Below, piece by piece: positions 14,390 through 22,735 of a stretch of DNA of 40,406 nt. The notes beneath the pieces were generated by a model, which was not told the DNA's origin, did no database searches, and saw only the letters and a list, made by a program, of their open reading frames with translations. The translations under genes and the position numbers were made by a program. Source of the stretch: Pseudomonadota bacterium (GTDB taxonomy: Bacteria; Pseudomonadota; Gammaproteobacteria; Burkholderiales; Burkholderiaceae_C); contig JAJYTY010000010.1 in the NCBI GenBank assembly GCA_021792835.1, positions 1 to 40,406 on the forward strand, given 5' to 3'. The stretch's first letter is position 1, and every line of letters begins with the position of its first letter.

Positions 14390-15359
14390 AGGACACCCAC
14401 ATGGTGATCGTCACCACCGCCAGCAGCAGCATCCACAGCAGCACCGAGCGCCACACCAGGCCGACCACGCTGCGCAGGTGCCCGGGCTGCGGTACCGCGC
14501 CGGGCATCTGCGGCGCGATCACCGGTTCGGCGTCGATGGCCTGGCCCCAGCCCTGTTCGCCCGGCTCGGGACCCTCGGCGGCGAGCGGGGTCGCGGTGGC
14601 GCCCAGGCGGATGCCGACGGCGCCGGCCGCCGAGGCCAGCATCGCCCCGGTATTGCTGTCGGGCCACAGCCGGGCGTAGTTGCGCCACATGTCGGCGGCT
14701 TCCTCGAAATTGCCCACCACCGCGTATCCCACCGCGGTCAGTCGCGCCGGCAGCCAGTCGAGCAGGTGGAAGGCGCGCGCGGCGAAGTCTCGCAGCCATG
14801 GGCTGGCCTCGGAGCCGCTGGAATTCCATTTGCCGGCGGTGAATTCGGCCATGCGGTAGAGCACCGCGCCGGCCGGACCCAGCGGCAGCAGGAACCAGAA
14901 GAACACCCCCAGCACGTAGCGCTGCGCGGCCACCAGCGCGTGCTCGATGGTCTGCTGGACCACGTCGTCGGCCGACATCTCCAGCGTGTCCAGGGATTTC
15001 CACTGGCGCAGGATGGCGCGCGCACCGGGAATGTCGCCGCGGTTCAGCGCGTCGCTGATGTCGGTGAAGTAGTGCGAGAACTGGCGAAAACCCAGCGTGA
15101 AGTACAGCACCGCGACGTTCCACGCGAAGGCCAGCAGCACGTTCACGCGCAGGGCCGCCCAGTACACGCCGAGTGCCAGCAGCGCCGGCAGCACGACCGC
15201 GATGAACCATGCCGCCAGGCCGTGGCGCCGTTCGCCTGCGTCGAAATTGCGCGACGCGAAATCGGCCACCCAGGTTCGCAGGCTATAGACAACGCTCAGG
15301 CGACCGAGCGGCTTGATCTGTTCGAGCAGCAGGGAAAGCAGGACCGAGAAGAACGCCAT
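14388..15359 (-). CDS. cobD: CobD/CbiB family membrane protein
   Basis: A 323-residue inner-membrane protein of the CobD/CbiB family (adenosylcobinamide-phosphate synthase). It has several hydrophobic segments (about 1-12, 48-68, 75-90, 145-170 and 300-321) and family-type stretches such as TDISDALNRGDIPGARAIL, VVQQTIEHALVAAQRYVLGVFFWFLLPLGPAGAVLYR and DWLPARLTAVGYAVVGNF. In cobalamin makers this enzyme attaches aminopropanol phosphate to the corrin ring. No other cobalamin genes are nearby; the gene is linked to a NUDIX hydrolase and the rplS operon, a position I associate with Burkholderiales, so a role outside cobalamin synthesis cannot be excluded. It follows the NUDIX stop by nine bases, suggesting one transcript. 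Confidence 0.85.
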   Translation of the reverse strand: MAFFSVLLSLLLEQIKPLGRLSVVYSLRTWVADFASRNFDAGERRHGLAAWFIAVVLPALLALGVYWAALRVNVLLAFAWNVAVLYFTLGFRQFSHYFTDISDALNRGDIPGARAILRQWKSLDTLEMSADDVVQQTIEHALVAAQRYVLGVFFWFLLPLGPAGAVLYRMAEFTAGKWNSSGSEASPWLRDFAARAFHLLDWLPARLTAVGYAVVGNFEEAADMWRNYARLWPDSNTGAMLASAAGAVGIRLGATATPLAAEGPEPGEQGWGQAIDAEPVIAPQMPGAVPQPGHLRSVVGLVWRSVLLWMLLLAVVTITMWVS

Positions 15360-15368
15360 GCCCGCATG

Positions 15369-16121
15369 CTAAGCGATGAGCAGGCGGTACAGGTTGCGGA
15401 TCATCGCGGCGGTGGCGCCCCAGATGAAATAGCGCCGACCGCTGTCGGGATCCGTCCACGGCATCGCGTAGAACACGCGGCGCCCGCCGCCGGCGGCCGG
15501 CGCCACGTCCCAGGCGCGCAGCTCGTGGTGCGCGGGATTCATCAGGAAGGCCAGCGGCACCTCGAACACCTCGGCCACCTCGCTTTGCTGCAGGCGCCAG
15601 CGCGCACGCGCGTCGACCAGCGACACCACCGGGGTTACCGCGAAACCCGTGACCGTGGTGTACAGCGGCATGCAGCCCAGGGTCTCGACCAGCGCGGGGT
15701 CGAGACCGATCTCCTCCTCGGCCTCGCGCAGCGCGGTGTGCACCGCGTCGCGGTCGCCCGAGTCGCGGCCGCCGCCGGGGAAGCTGATCTGCCCGGCGTG
15801 CACCGACAGTCGCGCGTCGCGCCGGGTCAGCAGCATGTGCAGTCCGGAATCGCGCAGGAGCAGGGGCACCAGCACCGAGGCCTGGCGCGACGCCATGCGC
15901 TCGGGCGGTGGCACGTCGCCGGCGTGTTCGGGCAGCCAGGCGTCGCCGCGCCCGTCGGCGAAGTCGCGCTGCCAGCGCGCGAAGCGCTCGCGCAGCGCCT
16001 GCGGCCGCAGTTGCGGCTCCGGCACCGCCGGCAGCCCGTGGTGGCGTTCGATCACGGGGGCCTGCTCGGCCTGCGCGGTGGGCAGCGGCGGCGGGGTGCG
16101 GACGGGTTCGGAAGCGGTCAA
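15369..16121 (-). CDS. NUDIX hydrolase, CoA pyrophosphatase type
   Basis: A 250-residue protein from a TTG at 16121 (MTASEPVRTPPPLP). The Nudix box is complete: GGRDSGDRDAVHTALREAEEEIGL. It is preceded by LLTRRDARLSVHAGQISFPGG, the signature of the NudL/YeaB CoA pyrophosphatase subfamily, which cleaves coenzyme A to 4'-phosphopantetheine and adenosine diphosphate. The track's start at 16205 lies inside the terminator hairpin of the rplS operon and adds a Cys-rich tail unlike the family, so I reject it. The true start remains uncertain because no ribosome site is clear. It is followed nine bases later by cobD. Confidence 0.85.
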   Translation of the reverse strand: MTASEPVRTPPPLPTAQAEQAPVIERHHGLPAVPEPQLRPQALRERFARWQRDFADGRGDAWLPEHAGDVPPPERMASRQASVLVPLLLRDSGLHMLLTRRDARLSVHAGQISFPGGGRDSGDRDAVHTALREAEEEIGLDPALVETLGCMPLYTTVTGFAVTPVVSLVDARARWRLQQSEVAEVFEVPLAFLMNPAHHELRAWDVAPAAGGGRRVFYAMPWTDPDSGRRYFIWGATAAMIRNLYRLLIA

Positions 16122-16171
16122 GGCGAGGGTGTGCGAGACGAGGCTGCGCGAGGCGATGTTGCACAGCGCGC

Positions 16172-16202
16172 AAAAGCAAACAGCCGACCCACGGGTCGGC
16201 TG
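16172..16202 (-). terminator. Intrinsic terminator of the rpsP-rimM-trmD-rplS operon
   Basis: On the minus strand CAGCCGACCC / GGGTCGGCTG forms a 10-bp inverted repeat with a tiny loop, followed by TTTGCTTTTG. It lies about 70 bases after the rplS stop and before the NUDIX gene. Confidence 0.85.
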
Positions 16203-16272
16203 CACGACAGGCCCTCTGCGGCCGGCATCATCGCATCGCGAAAGTCTGGCTCGGGCCAGACTTTGGCCTGGT

Positions 16273-16638
16273 TCAGGCCAGCTTTTCCTTGATGCGTGCC
16301 GACTTGCCGGTGCGTCCGCGCAGGTAGTACAGCTTGGCGCGGCGAACGTCGCCGCGGCGCTTGACCTCGATCGACGCGATCATCGGCGAATACAGCTGGA
16401 AGGTACGCTCGACGCCTTCGCCCGACGAGATCTTGCGCACGATGAAGCTGGAGTTCAGGCCGCGGTTGCTGCGCGCGATCACCACGCCTTCATAGGCCTG
16501 GGCGCGCTTGCGCGAGCCTTCGACCACGTTGACGCTGACCACCACGGTGTCGCCGGGGGCGAAATCGGGGATGGCCTTGCCCTGGGTCAGGCGCTGGATT
16601 TCTTCCTGCTCGAGTTGCTGGATCAGATGGCTGCTCAT
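16273..16638 (-). CDS. rplS: 50S ribosomal protein L19
   Basis: A 121-residue ribosomal protein with the family motifs [35 protein letters not shown] and [15 protein letters not shown]. It sits at the 30S-50S interface. The start is the ATG with AGGAG seven bases upstream; the track's first residue is a TTG one codon earlier. It is the last gene of the rpsP-rimM-trmD-rplS operon, 79 bases after trmD and followed by an intrinsic terminator. Confidence 0.98.
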   Translation of the reverse strand: MSSHLIQQLEQEEIQRLTQGKAIPDFAPGDTVVVSVNVVEGSRKRAQAYEGVVIARSNRGLNSSFIVRKISSGEGVERTFQLYSPMIASIEVKRRGDVRRAKLYYLRGRTGKSARIKEKLA

Positions 16639-16717
16639 CAAAGACTCCTGGGATCTTGCGCCGCGCCGTTGTTGAAATCGTGGGAATTGGGGCCGGGCAG
16701 AGGATCGCGAAAAACGC

Positions 16718-17530
16718 TCAAGTATAGCCGGAATCGCCTGAATCGGGGTCTGGCCGGTCAGTGGCCGCGGCCTCGCCCTCGCGCAGCGCCCGCAGCAGGC
16801 GCAGGTCGTCGCGGTCGAGGCGCTGCGCGCGCTCCAGCGCCAGCACCAGTTCGGGGCGGCGGCGCCAGCTCAGCTCGAGCATGCGGTCGCGGCGCCAGCG
16901 CGCGATGCGCGCGTGATCGCCGCCGAGCAGCACCTGCGGCACCTCCATGCCGTCGAACAGCGGCGGGCGAGTGTAGTGCGGGCAGTCGAGCAGGCCATCG
17001 GAGAAGCTGTCCTGCTGCGCCGACAGTTCGTCGCCGAGCACTCCGGGCTGCAGGCGTGCCACCGCGTCGATCAGCGCCATCGCCGGAATCTCTCCGCCGG
17101 ACAGCACGAAATCCCCCAGGCTGACTTCCGCGTCGACGTGACGGTCGATGAATCGCTGGTCCACGCCTTCGTAGCGCCCGCATACCAGGATCGCGCCCGG
17201 CGATTGCGCCAGGCGCTGCACTTCGGCCTGCTGCAGCGCGCGGCCGGCCGGGCTGAACAGCAGCACCGGCGCGGGCGGCGCGCCGGCCGCGTCGCGCGCC
17301 TGGCGTGCCGCGCGCAGCGCCGCCAGCAGCGGCTCGGCCAGCATGACCATGCCGGGCCCGCCGCCGTAGGGGCGGTCATCGACGCTGCGATGCGCGCCGC
17401 TGGCGTAGTCGCGGGGGTTCCACGTGTGCACTTGCACCGCGCCGCTGTCGAAGGCGCGCCGGCAGATGCCCTGCGTGCGCAGCGGCTCGAAGTAGCCGGC
17501 GAACAGGCTCAGCACGTCGAAACGAGGCAT
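16718..17530 (-). CDS. trmD: tRNA (guanine-N1)-methyltransferase
   Basis: A 270-residue SPOUT methyltransferase that makes m1G37 next to the anticodon and so prevents frameshifting. It starts [17 protein letters not shown]. Knot motifs are visible: [26 protein letters not shown] and [15 protein letters not shown], followed by the C-terminal helical domain ([29 protein letters not shown]). The longer ORF in the track runs back through rimM and is rejected. It lies 20 bases after rimM in the same operon. Length and motifs are normal for the family, apart from a slightly extended acidic C-terminus ([13 protein letters not shown]). Confidence 0.97.
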   Translation of the reverse strand: MPRFDVLSLFAGYFEPLRTQGICRRAFDSGAVQVHTWNPRDYASGAHRSVDDRPYGGGPGMVMLAEPLLAALRAARQARDAAGAPPAPVLLFSPAGRALQQAEVQRLAQSPGAILVCGRYEGVDQRFIDRHVDAEVSLGDFVLSGGEIPAMALIDAVARLQPGVLGDELSAQQDSFSDGLLDCPHYTRPPLFDGMEVPQVLLGGDHARIARWRRDRMLELSWRRRPELVLALERAQRLDRDDLRLLRALREGEAAATDRPDPDSGDSGYT

Positions 17531-17550
17531 CGCGCGGCCCTCGGTGGGGG

Positions 17551-18195
17551 TCAGTCGTAGTCGGCTTGCCAGTCGGCGACGATGCGCCGCGCGGCGATGT
17601 CGACCTCGACGATGTAGGCGTCGACGAAGGGGATCAGGCGTTCGGCGCGGGCGGCTGCCTGTTCCCGCGTCCCTTCCTGTGTCTGCGGCGGGCGCCGCAG
17701 CCGCAGCACCGACTGCGCTCCGCTGTCGAGCAGGCCGACGACCTGGCCCAGCGCGGCGCCGTCGCGGCCGAACACCTCGCAGCCGATCAGGTCGGCCCAG
17801 TAGAACTCGTCCTGCGCCGGGGCCGGGAAGTCTTCCCGCCGCAGATGCACGCTCCAGCCCTTGAGGCTCTCGGCCTGCGTGCGGTCGGCGACGCCTTCGA
17901 GCAAGGCCACCACGGACTGTCCGTGGCGCCGCGCCAGGCGTCGCGCGCAGCAGCGCGCCTGCGCGCCTGCGCGCCCGGGCGGCGGGCGCAGCCACCATCG
18001 CCCGGCCTTCAGCAGGCCCGCGGGCTCGGCGGCGTCGGGTGCCACCTTGATCCAGCCGTGGGTCCCCCATGCATCGAGCACATGGCCGACCTCGAGCAGA
18101 TCGTCCGGCAGCAGATCGCCCGGCAGCAGTTCGTCCGTCACTTCGACGGCCGCTGTCGCGCCCCCCGCGGGGGCGGACTTGCGCGTGGCGTTCAT
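17551..18195 (-). CDS. rimM: Ribosome maturation factor RimM
   Basis: A 214-residue 16S rRNA processing factor that binds S19 and helps assemble the 30S head. The N-terminal beta-barrel begins at [19 protein letters not shown]. The C-terminal PRC-barrel includes [35 protein letters not shown] and ends [23 protein letters not shown]. It is about 30 residues longer than usual because of an N-terminal tail ([19 protein letters not shown]) and an Arg-rich loop ([20 protein letters not shown]). Since the tail is of low complexity, a later start is possible. The ORF in the track that extends to 18786 crosses rpsP in another frame and is rejected. Confidence 0.94.
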   Translation of the reverse strand: MNATRKSAPAGGATAAVEVTDELLPGDLLPDDLLEVGHVLDAWGTHGWIKVAPDAAEPAGLLKAGRWWLRPPPGRAGAQARCCARRLARRHGQSVVALLEGVADRTQAESLKGWSVHLRREDFPAPAQDEFYWADLIGCEVFGRDGAALGQVVGLLDSGAQSVLRLRRPPQTQEGTREQAAARAERLIPFVDAYIVEVDIAARRIVADWQADYD

Positions 18196-18256
18196 GCGAC
18201 GCGAATGCGGCACGGCGCGCGACGGACGTGCGTCGGCCGCATCGGCGCCAGGCTCA

Positions 18257-18517
18257 TCAGGCCGCGGCGGCGGCCGGCTGGCTGGCCTGCTTGACCAGGC
18301 GCTGCACGGTCTCGGACATCTGCGCGCCGGTACCGGTCCAGTACTGGATGCGCTCCATCGCCACGCGCAGGCCCTGCTCCTGGCCGCGCGCCACCGGGTT
18401 GTAGAAACCCAGGCGCTCGATGTAGCGGCCGTCGCGGCGATTGCGCGAATCGGTGGCGACGATGTGGTAGAACGGGCGGCCCTTGGCGCCGGCACGGGAA
18501 AGACGAATGACGACCAT
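18257..18517 (-). CDS. rpsP: 30S ribosomal protein S16
   Basis: An 86-residue ribosomal protein with the family start [41 protein letters not shown], ending in a short Ala-rich tail. It is needed for 30S assembly. AGGA lies about nine bases before the ATG. It is the first gene of the rpsP-rimM-trmD-rplS operon, preceded by a leader of about 155 bases if the TATAAT at 18679-18684 is its -10 box. Confidence 0.98.
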   Translation of the reverse strand: MVVIRLSRAGAKGRPFYHIVATDSRNRRDGRYIERLGFYNPVARGQEQGLRVAMERIQYWTGTGAQMSETVQRLVKQASQPAAAAA

Positions 18518-18678
18518 GTTCGGAATTCCTGCAAGTACTGCGATATCGGCTTGCTGCGTGGATCTCGCCGCGACCCTTGTTCCGGGCGCAGGGCGAGGGC
18601 AGTGCCGCGACCTGCGGCATCGGGCTTCAGCCGGCGCTCCCGGCCTCGGCGCGGATTGCGCCCACCGGTAAACTTTCC

Positions 18679-18684
18679 ATTATA
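18679..18684 (-). promoter_or_regulatory. Candidate -10 box (TATAAT) for the rpsP operon
   Basis: The minus strand carries a perfect TATAAT. No good -35 hexamer is visible at the usual distance. Transcription would start near 18672, leaving about 155 bases of leader that can fold (GCCGC-aggtc-GCGGC). The plus strand of the same gap must also serve the divergent GNAT gene. Confidence 0.55.
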
Positions 18685-18718
18685 GCCGCACCTGCGGACT
18701 CCTTTCGAAGCCCGTCTC

Positions 18719-19264
18719 ATGTCCTCATCCAGCGAATCCCGCGCGGTGCTGCGCCCGGCCACCGCGGCCGACCTGCCTGCCATCACCGCGATCTATGCCC
18801 ATCACGTCGAGCACGGCACCGGCAGTTTCGAGACCGAGGCGCCGACGCAGCCCGAGATGCAGCGGCGCCTGGAACTGGTGCAGTCGCGCGGCCTGCCCTG
18901 GCTGGTGGCGCAGCGCGACGGCGAGGTGGCCGGTTTCGCCTACGCCAACTGGTTCCGCGAGCGCGCGGCATTCCACTGGACCCTGGAGGACTCCGTGTAC
19001 GTGCACCCGCAGCGCGTGGGCGGCGGCCTGGGTTCCCTGCTGCTCGAGGAACTGCTGCAAGTCAGCGAACGCATCGGGGCGCGGCAAATGCTGGCGGTGA
19101 TCGGCGATTCGGCCAACCAGGGCTCCATCGCGTTGCATCGGCGCCACGGTTTCAGCCACTGCGGGGTGTTGCCGGCGGTGGGCTGGAAGTTCCAGCGCTG
19201 GCTCGACGTGGTGATGATGCAGCGCGCGCTCGGACCCGGCGCCGCCGAGCCGCCGAGCGCCTGA
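18719..19264 (+). CDS. GNAT-family N-acetyltransferase (phosphinothricin-acetyltransferase-like)
   Basis: A 181-residue acetyltransferase. Its N-terminus (LRPATAADLPAITAIYAHHVEHGTGSFETEAPT) matches the Pat/Bar-type GNAT subgroup. The acetyl-CoA-binding motif A is VYVHPQRVGGGLGSLLLEELL, and motif B includes SIALHRRHGFSHCGVLPAVGWKFQRWLDVVMMQRAL. Members acetylate phosphinothricin, methionine sulfone or similar amino acids; the substrate here is unknown. It is divergent from rpsP and converges with folK, 26 bases away, so it is probably transcribed alone. The ribosome site is weak. Confidence 0.9.
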   Translation: MSSSSESRAVLRPATAADLPAITAIYAHHVEHGTGSFETEAPTQPEMQRRLELVQSRGLPWLVAQRDGEVAGFAYANWFRERAAFHWTLEDSVYVHPQRVGGGLGSLLLEELLQVSERIGARQMLAVIGDSANQGSIALHRRHGFSHCGVLPAVGWKFQRWLDVVMMQRALGPGAAEPPSA

Positions 19265-19290
19265 AGCCGCGTGGGCGCACCGGCCCGGAC

Positions 19291-19800
19291 TCAGCCGCGC
19301 GCCTCGAGCTCGCCGATCTTGCGCACCTGCTGCCCGGCGCGTTGCAGGCGCAGCAGCGCGTCGCCGATGGCCTCGCCATCGGGCAGGCGCCAGTCGGGGC
19401 GGATCTCGGCCAGCGGCGCCAGCACGAAGGCGCGCTCGTGCATGCGGGGGTGCGGCAGGATCAGCTGCTCCAGTTGCAGCCGCAGCTCGCCGAAGCACAA
19501 CAGATCCAGGTCCAGCGTGCGGGGCGCGTTGCGCATTCCCGGCGGGCGCACGCGGCCGTGCCGGGACTCGATGTCCTGCATCTGCCGCAGCAGTTCCGGC
19601 GCCGTGTGCTCGCAGCGCAGTTCGGCCACCGCGTTGCAGTAGTCGGGGCCGCCGGCGTCCACCGGCGCGCTGCGCCACAGCCCGGATACGCGCAGCAGCG
19701 CGCAGCCGCGCAGCGCGCCCAGATCGAGCAGCGCGGCGCGCAGCGTGGCCGCGGCGTCGCCGAGGTTGGCCCCCAGGCCGATCAGGGCATCTTGGGACAC
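19291..19800 (-). CDS. folK: HPPK, 6-hydroxymethyl-7,8-dihydropterin pyrophosphokinase
   Basis: A 169-residue enzyme of folate synthesis that transfers pyrophosphate from ATP to 6-hydroxymethyl-dihydropterin. It starts with a GTG (MSQDALIGLGANLGD), the usual IGLGANLGD N-terminus. The signature APRTLDLDLLCFG and the preceding HGRVRPPGMRN loop carry the metal and ATP ligands, and ILPHPRMHERAFVLAPLAEI is also typical. It follows the pcnB stop by nine bases and is the last gene of the hda-HAD-pcnB-folK run. Length is normal. Confidence 0.96.
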   Translation of the reverse strand: MSQDALIGLGANLGDAAATLRAALLDLGALRGCALLRVSGLWRSAPVDAGGPDYCNAVAELRCEHTAPELLRQMQDIESRHGRVRPPGMRNAPRTLDLDLLCFGELRLQLEQLILPHPRMHERAFVLAPLAEIRPDWRLPDGEAIGDALLRLQRAGQQVRKIGELEARG

Positions 19801-19809
19801 GCGCGGGTG

Positions 19810-21249
19810 TCAGTTCGGCGGCTCGGCCGGCGCCGCGGGTTCGCCGCCCGCCTCGCCGCCCGGTTCTCCGGCGGGCTTGCGGCGGCGCCGGCGACGCTTC
19901 TTCGGGGCGTCGGCGGGCACGCCGCGCGCGGCCAGTTCGATCAGTTCCGTGCGCCGTGCCTCGTCCGCGTCCTGGAATTCCTCCCACCACCGGGCGAACT
20001 CCTGCGGCGCCTCGCCGGTGCGCGCGCGCAGCAGCAGGAAGTCGAAGGCCGCGCGAAAGCGCGGGTGCTCGAGCAGCGCGTAGGCATAGCGCGCACTGCG
20101 CCGCGCCAGCCTGGGCTGCAGCGCCCAGATCTCGCGCATGTCCACGCTGATGCGCCGCTGGATGGCCAGGCGCTCGGCCTGCGCCGCCAGGACTTCCTCG
20201 GCGGCCTGGTCCAGCGCGGCGATCTGCGGCACCCCCTCGGTCTGCAGCTCGGCCCAGCGTTGCCCCACCTGCGGCCACAGCAGGCAGGCGAACAGGAAGG
20301 CGGGGCTGGCCGTCTTGCCGGCGCCGATGCGCGCGTCCGTGTCGCCCAGCGCGGCCATCACGAAGGCCTCGCCGCGCGGCTGGCTCAGCGCGAGATCGAT
20401 CAGCGGCAGCAGGCCCTTGTGCAGTCCCAGGCGGCGCAGGTTGTCCAGCGAGGCCAGCGCGTGGCCGGTCTGCAGCAGCTTGATGGTTTCGTCGAACAGG
20501 CGAGCCGACGGCACGTTGCGCAGCAACTCGGAGTGCGTGGCGATCGGGTGCAGCGTGCCGGGAGCGATGTCGAAGCCCAGCTTGGCGGCGAAGCGCGCGA
20601 CCCGCAGCAGGCGCACCGGATCCTCGCGGTAGCGACGCGATGGCTCGCCGATCATGCGCAGCGTGCGCGCCTTCAGGTCGCGCAGCCCGTGGTGGTAGTC
20701 CACGACCACGTCGCGGCTGGGGTCGTAGTACAGCGCATTGACCGTGAAGTCGCGCCGTGCGGCGTCCTCGTCCTGGGCCCCCCAGACGTTGTCGCGCAGC
20801 ACCCGCCCGCTGGCGTCGACCGCGTGGTGGCGCCCGGCGAGCTTGTCGACGTTGCGTTCGTCGCCATCCACCGCGTCGCCGCTGGCACCCGGGCTGGCGC
20901 GGAAGGTCGAGACCTCGATGACCTCGCGCCCGAACAGTACGTGCACGATGCGAAAGCGCCTTCCGATCAGCAGCGCGCGGCGAAACAGCGGCTTGACCTG
21001 CTCCGGCGTGGCGTTGGTGGCGACATCGAAGTCCTTGGGACGCAGCCCCAGCAGCATGTCGCGCACCGCCCCGCCGACGATGTAGGCCTCGAAGCCGGCC
21101 TGCTGCAGCGTGCGAACCACGGTCAGGGCCGAGTTCGGCAGCTTCGCCGGGTCGATGCCCAGGCTGGAGCCGGCCGCCTCGACGCGCTTGCCCAGCGCGC
21201 TGGCGTTGCTCTTGGAGGTGAACAGGCGAGTGATGAGTTTGCGGATCAT
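19810..21249 (-). CDS. pcnB: Poly(A) polymerase I
   Basis: A 479-residue nucleotidyltransferase that adds poly(A) tails to RNA and promotes decay. The catalytic palm shows VGGAVRDMLLGLRPKDFDVATNATPEQ, followed by RRDFTVNALYYDP and the RNA-binding fold EPSRRYREDPVRLLRVARFAAKLGF. The C-terminal tail is very basic and then Gly/Pro/Glu-rich (KKRRRRRRKPAGEPGGEAGGEP), as often in PcnB. The start is the ATG of MIRKLITRLF, whose first bases overlap the upstream HAD stop (ATGA), indicating translational coupling. The track's longer start (21597) is a read-through of the HAD gene in another frame. Confidence 0.96.
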   Translation of the reverse strand: MIRKLITRLFTSKSNASALGKRVEAAGSSLGIDPAKLPNSALTVVRTLQQAGFEAYIVGGAVRDMLLGLRPKDFDVATNATPEQVKPLFRRALLIGRRFRIVHVLFGREVIEVSTFRASPGASGDAVDGDERNVDKLAGRHHAVDASGRVLRDNVWGAQDEDAARRDFTVNALYYDPSRDVVVDYHHGLRDLKARTLRMIGEPSRRYREDPVRLLRVARFAAKLGFDIAPGTLHPIATHSELLRNVPSARLFDETIKLLQTGHALASLDNLRRLGLHKGLLPLIDLALSQPRGEAFVMAALGDTDARIGAGKTASPAFLFACLLWPQVGQRWAELQTEGVPQIAALDQAAEEVLAAQAERLAIQRRISVDMREIWALQPRLARRSARYAYALLEHPRFRAAFDFLLLRARTGEAPQEFARWWEEFQDADEARRTELIELAARGVPADAPKKRRRRRRKPAGEPGGEAGGEPAAPAEPPN

Positions 21250-21923
21250 GGGAACAGCTTCAGGACGGGCCAGCCGCGCCGGCCGGCCAGTTCGGCGAGC
21301 AGCGGGTCGGGGTGCACGGCCACGGGATGCGTGACATGCTCCAGCAGCGGGCGGTCGTTGATGGAGTCGGAGTAGAACCAGGATTGCGCGATGTCGCTCC
21401 ACCGCAGTGCCTGCTGCTGCAGCCACTGCGTGGTGCGCTCGACCTTGCCTTCGCGAAACGACGGCACGCCGACCCATGCGCCGGTGTACATGCCTTGCGC
21501 GTCGCGCTCGGCCTGTACCGCGATCAGGTCCCGGACCCCCAGCGCCTGCGCGATCGGCGCGGTGACGAAGTCGTTGGTGGCGGTGACGATGGCGCACAGG
21601 TCGCCCTGCGCCTGGTGCCGGCGCACCAGTTGCAGGGCCTGCGGGCGCAGCTGCGGCAGCACGACGTCGCGCATGAAATCGGCGTGCGCGCGGCTGAGCT
21701 CCAGCGGCGAGCGCCCGACCAGCGGCGCCAGCGAGAAACGCAGGTAGGCCGGCAGGTCCAGCGTGCCGGCGCGATAGTCGGCGTAGAAGCGGTCGTTGGC
21801 CAATCGGTGCTGCTCGCCGTCGACCCAGCCCAGGCGCACGCAGTACTCCCCCCAGGCGTGGTCGGAGTCGAAGGGCAGCAGCGTGTTGTCGAGATCGAAC
21901 AGGGCCAGGTTGCGGTGCGGCAT
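21246..21923 (-). CDS. HAD-superfamily hydrolase, subfamily IB (SerB-like)
   Basis: A 225-residue phosphatase-type protein. The nucleophile motif is FDLDNTLLP near residue 10, motif II lies in the region of LCAIVTATNDF, the motif III lysine is in EGKVERTTQWL, and motif IV is FYSDSINDRPLLEHV. The large cap domain between motifs I and II is the HAD-IB arrangement. The fold resembles SerB and related phosphatases; the substrate is not known. I start it at ATG 21923 (MPHRNLALFDLDNT) rather than 21977, which would overlap hda. Its stop overlaps the pcnB start, and hda ends 11 bases before it, so the genes are probably one transcript. Confidence 0.9.
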   Translation of the reverse strand: MPHRNLALFDLDNTLLPFDSDHAWGEYCVRLGWVDGEQHRLANDRFYADYRAGTLDLPAYLRFSLAPLVGRSPLELSRAHADFMRDVVLPQLRPQALQLVRRHQAQGDLCAIVTATNDFVTAPIAQALGVRDLIAVQAERDAQGMYTGAWVGVPSFREGKVERTTQWLQQQALRWSDIAQSWFYSDSINDRPLLEHVTHPVAVHPDPLLAELAGRRGWPVLKLFP

Positions 21924-21934
21924 GAGCGCTTGAT

Positions 21935-22735
21935 TCAGGGTTGGACCGGGGATTGCGGGTCGCTCTCCCGGTCCCATTCGCTCAGCATGGACTTGAGCAG
22001 CGGGATGCTGGCGGCACGGCCGTGGCGCATCGCGTAGTCGTCGAGCCGGCGAAGCAGGGCCACCAACGAGGCCATGTCCCGGGCATGGTGATCAAGAATA
22101 TAACGGCTCAGGTCGTCGCGTAGTGGCAGGCCGTGGGCGGCGGCGATGCGTGCCAGCACGCGGCGCTTGGCGTCGTCGTCCAGCGCTTGCAGCCCCAGGC
22201 ACAGGCCCCAGGCCAGGCGGGTGCGCAAGTCGTCGCGCAGCGCCAGCGCCGCCGGCGCGGCCTCCCCGGCGGCGACGAAGCCGCAGCCGCACTGGCGCGC
22301 CGCGTTGTACAGCCCGAACAGCCAGTCCTGCTGCCAGGTGTTGCAGGCATGCACGTCGTCCACGGCCAGCAGGGCGCCGCGCCCGGCGGCCGTCACCTGT
22401 TCCAGCGACGGCCAGTGCGACGGCGGGCTGTGCGGGCCGAGCAGCCAGGCGGCGTGACCGGCCGCCTGCGTCGTGGCGCAGGCGGCACGCAACAGATGGG
22501 TCTTGCCGCTGGCGGGCGGCCCCCACAGGTACAGCGCCCGTTGCCCGGCGTCGGCGCCCGCCAGCAGTGCGCGCAGCGCCTGCAGTGCGATCGAATTGCC
22601 GCCGGGCTCGAAATTGTCCAGCGTCGGTTCGTCGTTCCACTGCAACTCGAGCACCAGTTGCCGCGCCGCGGCATCGCGCGGGGCACGCGCTTGCGAGGAA
22701 GCCGGCGAATGGGGGGGAAGCGCTTGCGGATTCAC
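21935..22735 (-). CDS. hda: DnaA regulatory inactivator Hda
   Basis: A 266-residue AAA+ protein related to DnaA domain III. It carries a beta-clamp-binding peptide near the start (RQLVLELQW), a Walker A motif GPPASGKTHLL, a Walker B motif LLAVDDVHA and the sensor/lid region RTRLAWGLCLGLQALDDDAKRRVLARIAA. With the clamp it stimulates ATP hydrolysis by DnaA after initiation, preventing re-replication. The start is a GTG that shares GTGA with the stop of the AI-2E permease gene. The first 35 residues before the clamp motif are longer than in E. coli Hda. The larger ORF in the track is a fusion with the permease region and is rejected. Confidence 0.92.
   Translation of the reverse strand: MNPQALPPHSPASSQARAPRDAAARQLVLELQWNDEPTLDNFEPGGNSIALQALRALLAGADAGQRALYLWGPPASGKTHLLRAACATTQAAGHAAWLLGPHSPPSHWPSLEQVTAAGRGALLAVDDVHACNTWQQDWLFGLYNAARQCGCGFVAAGEAAPAALALRDDLRTRLAWGLCLGLQALDDDAKRRVLARIAAAHGLPLRDDLSRYILDHHARDMASLVALLRRLDDYAMRHGRAASIPLLKSMLSEWDRESDPQSPVQP

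Noticed and set aside
16122-16205. N-terminal extension of the NUDIX gene in the ORF track (MQPTRGSAVCFCALC...)
   Set aside because: It is encoded by the intrinsic terminator hairpin of the upstream rplS operon and does not resemble the family.
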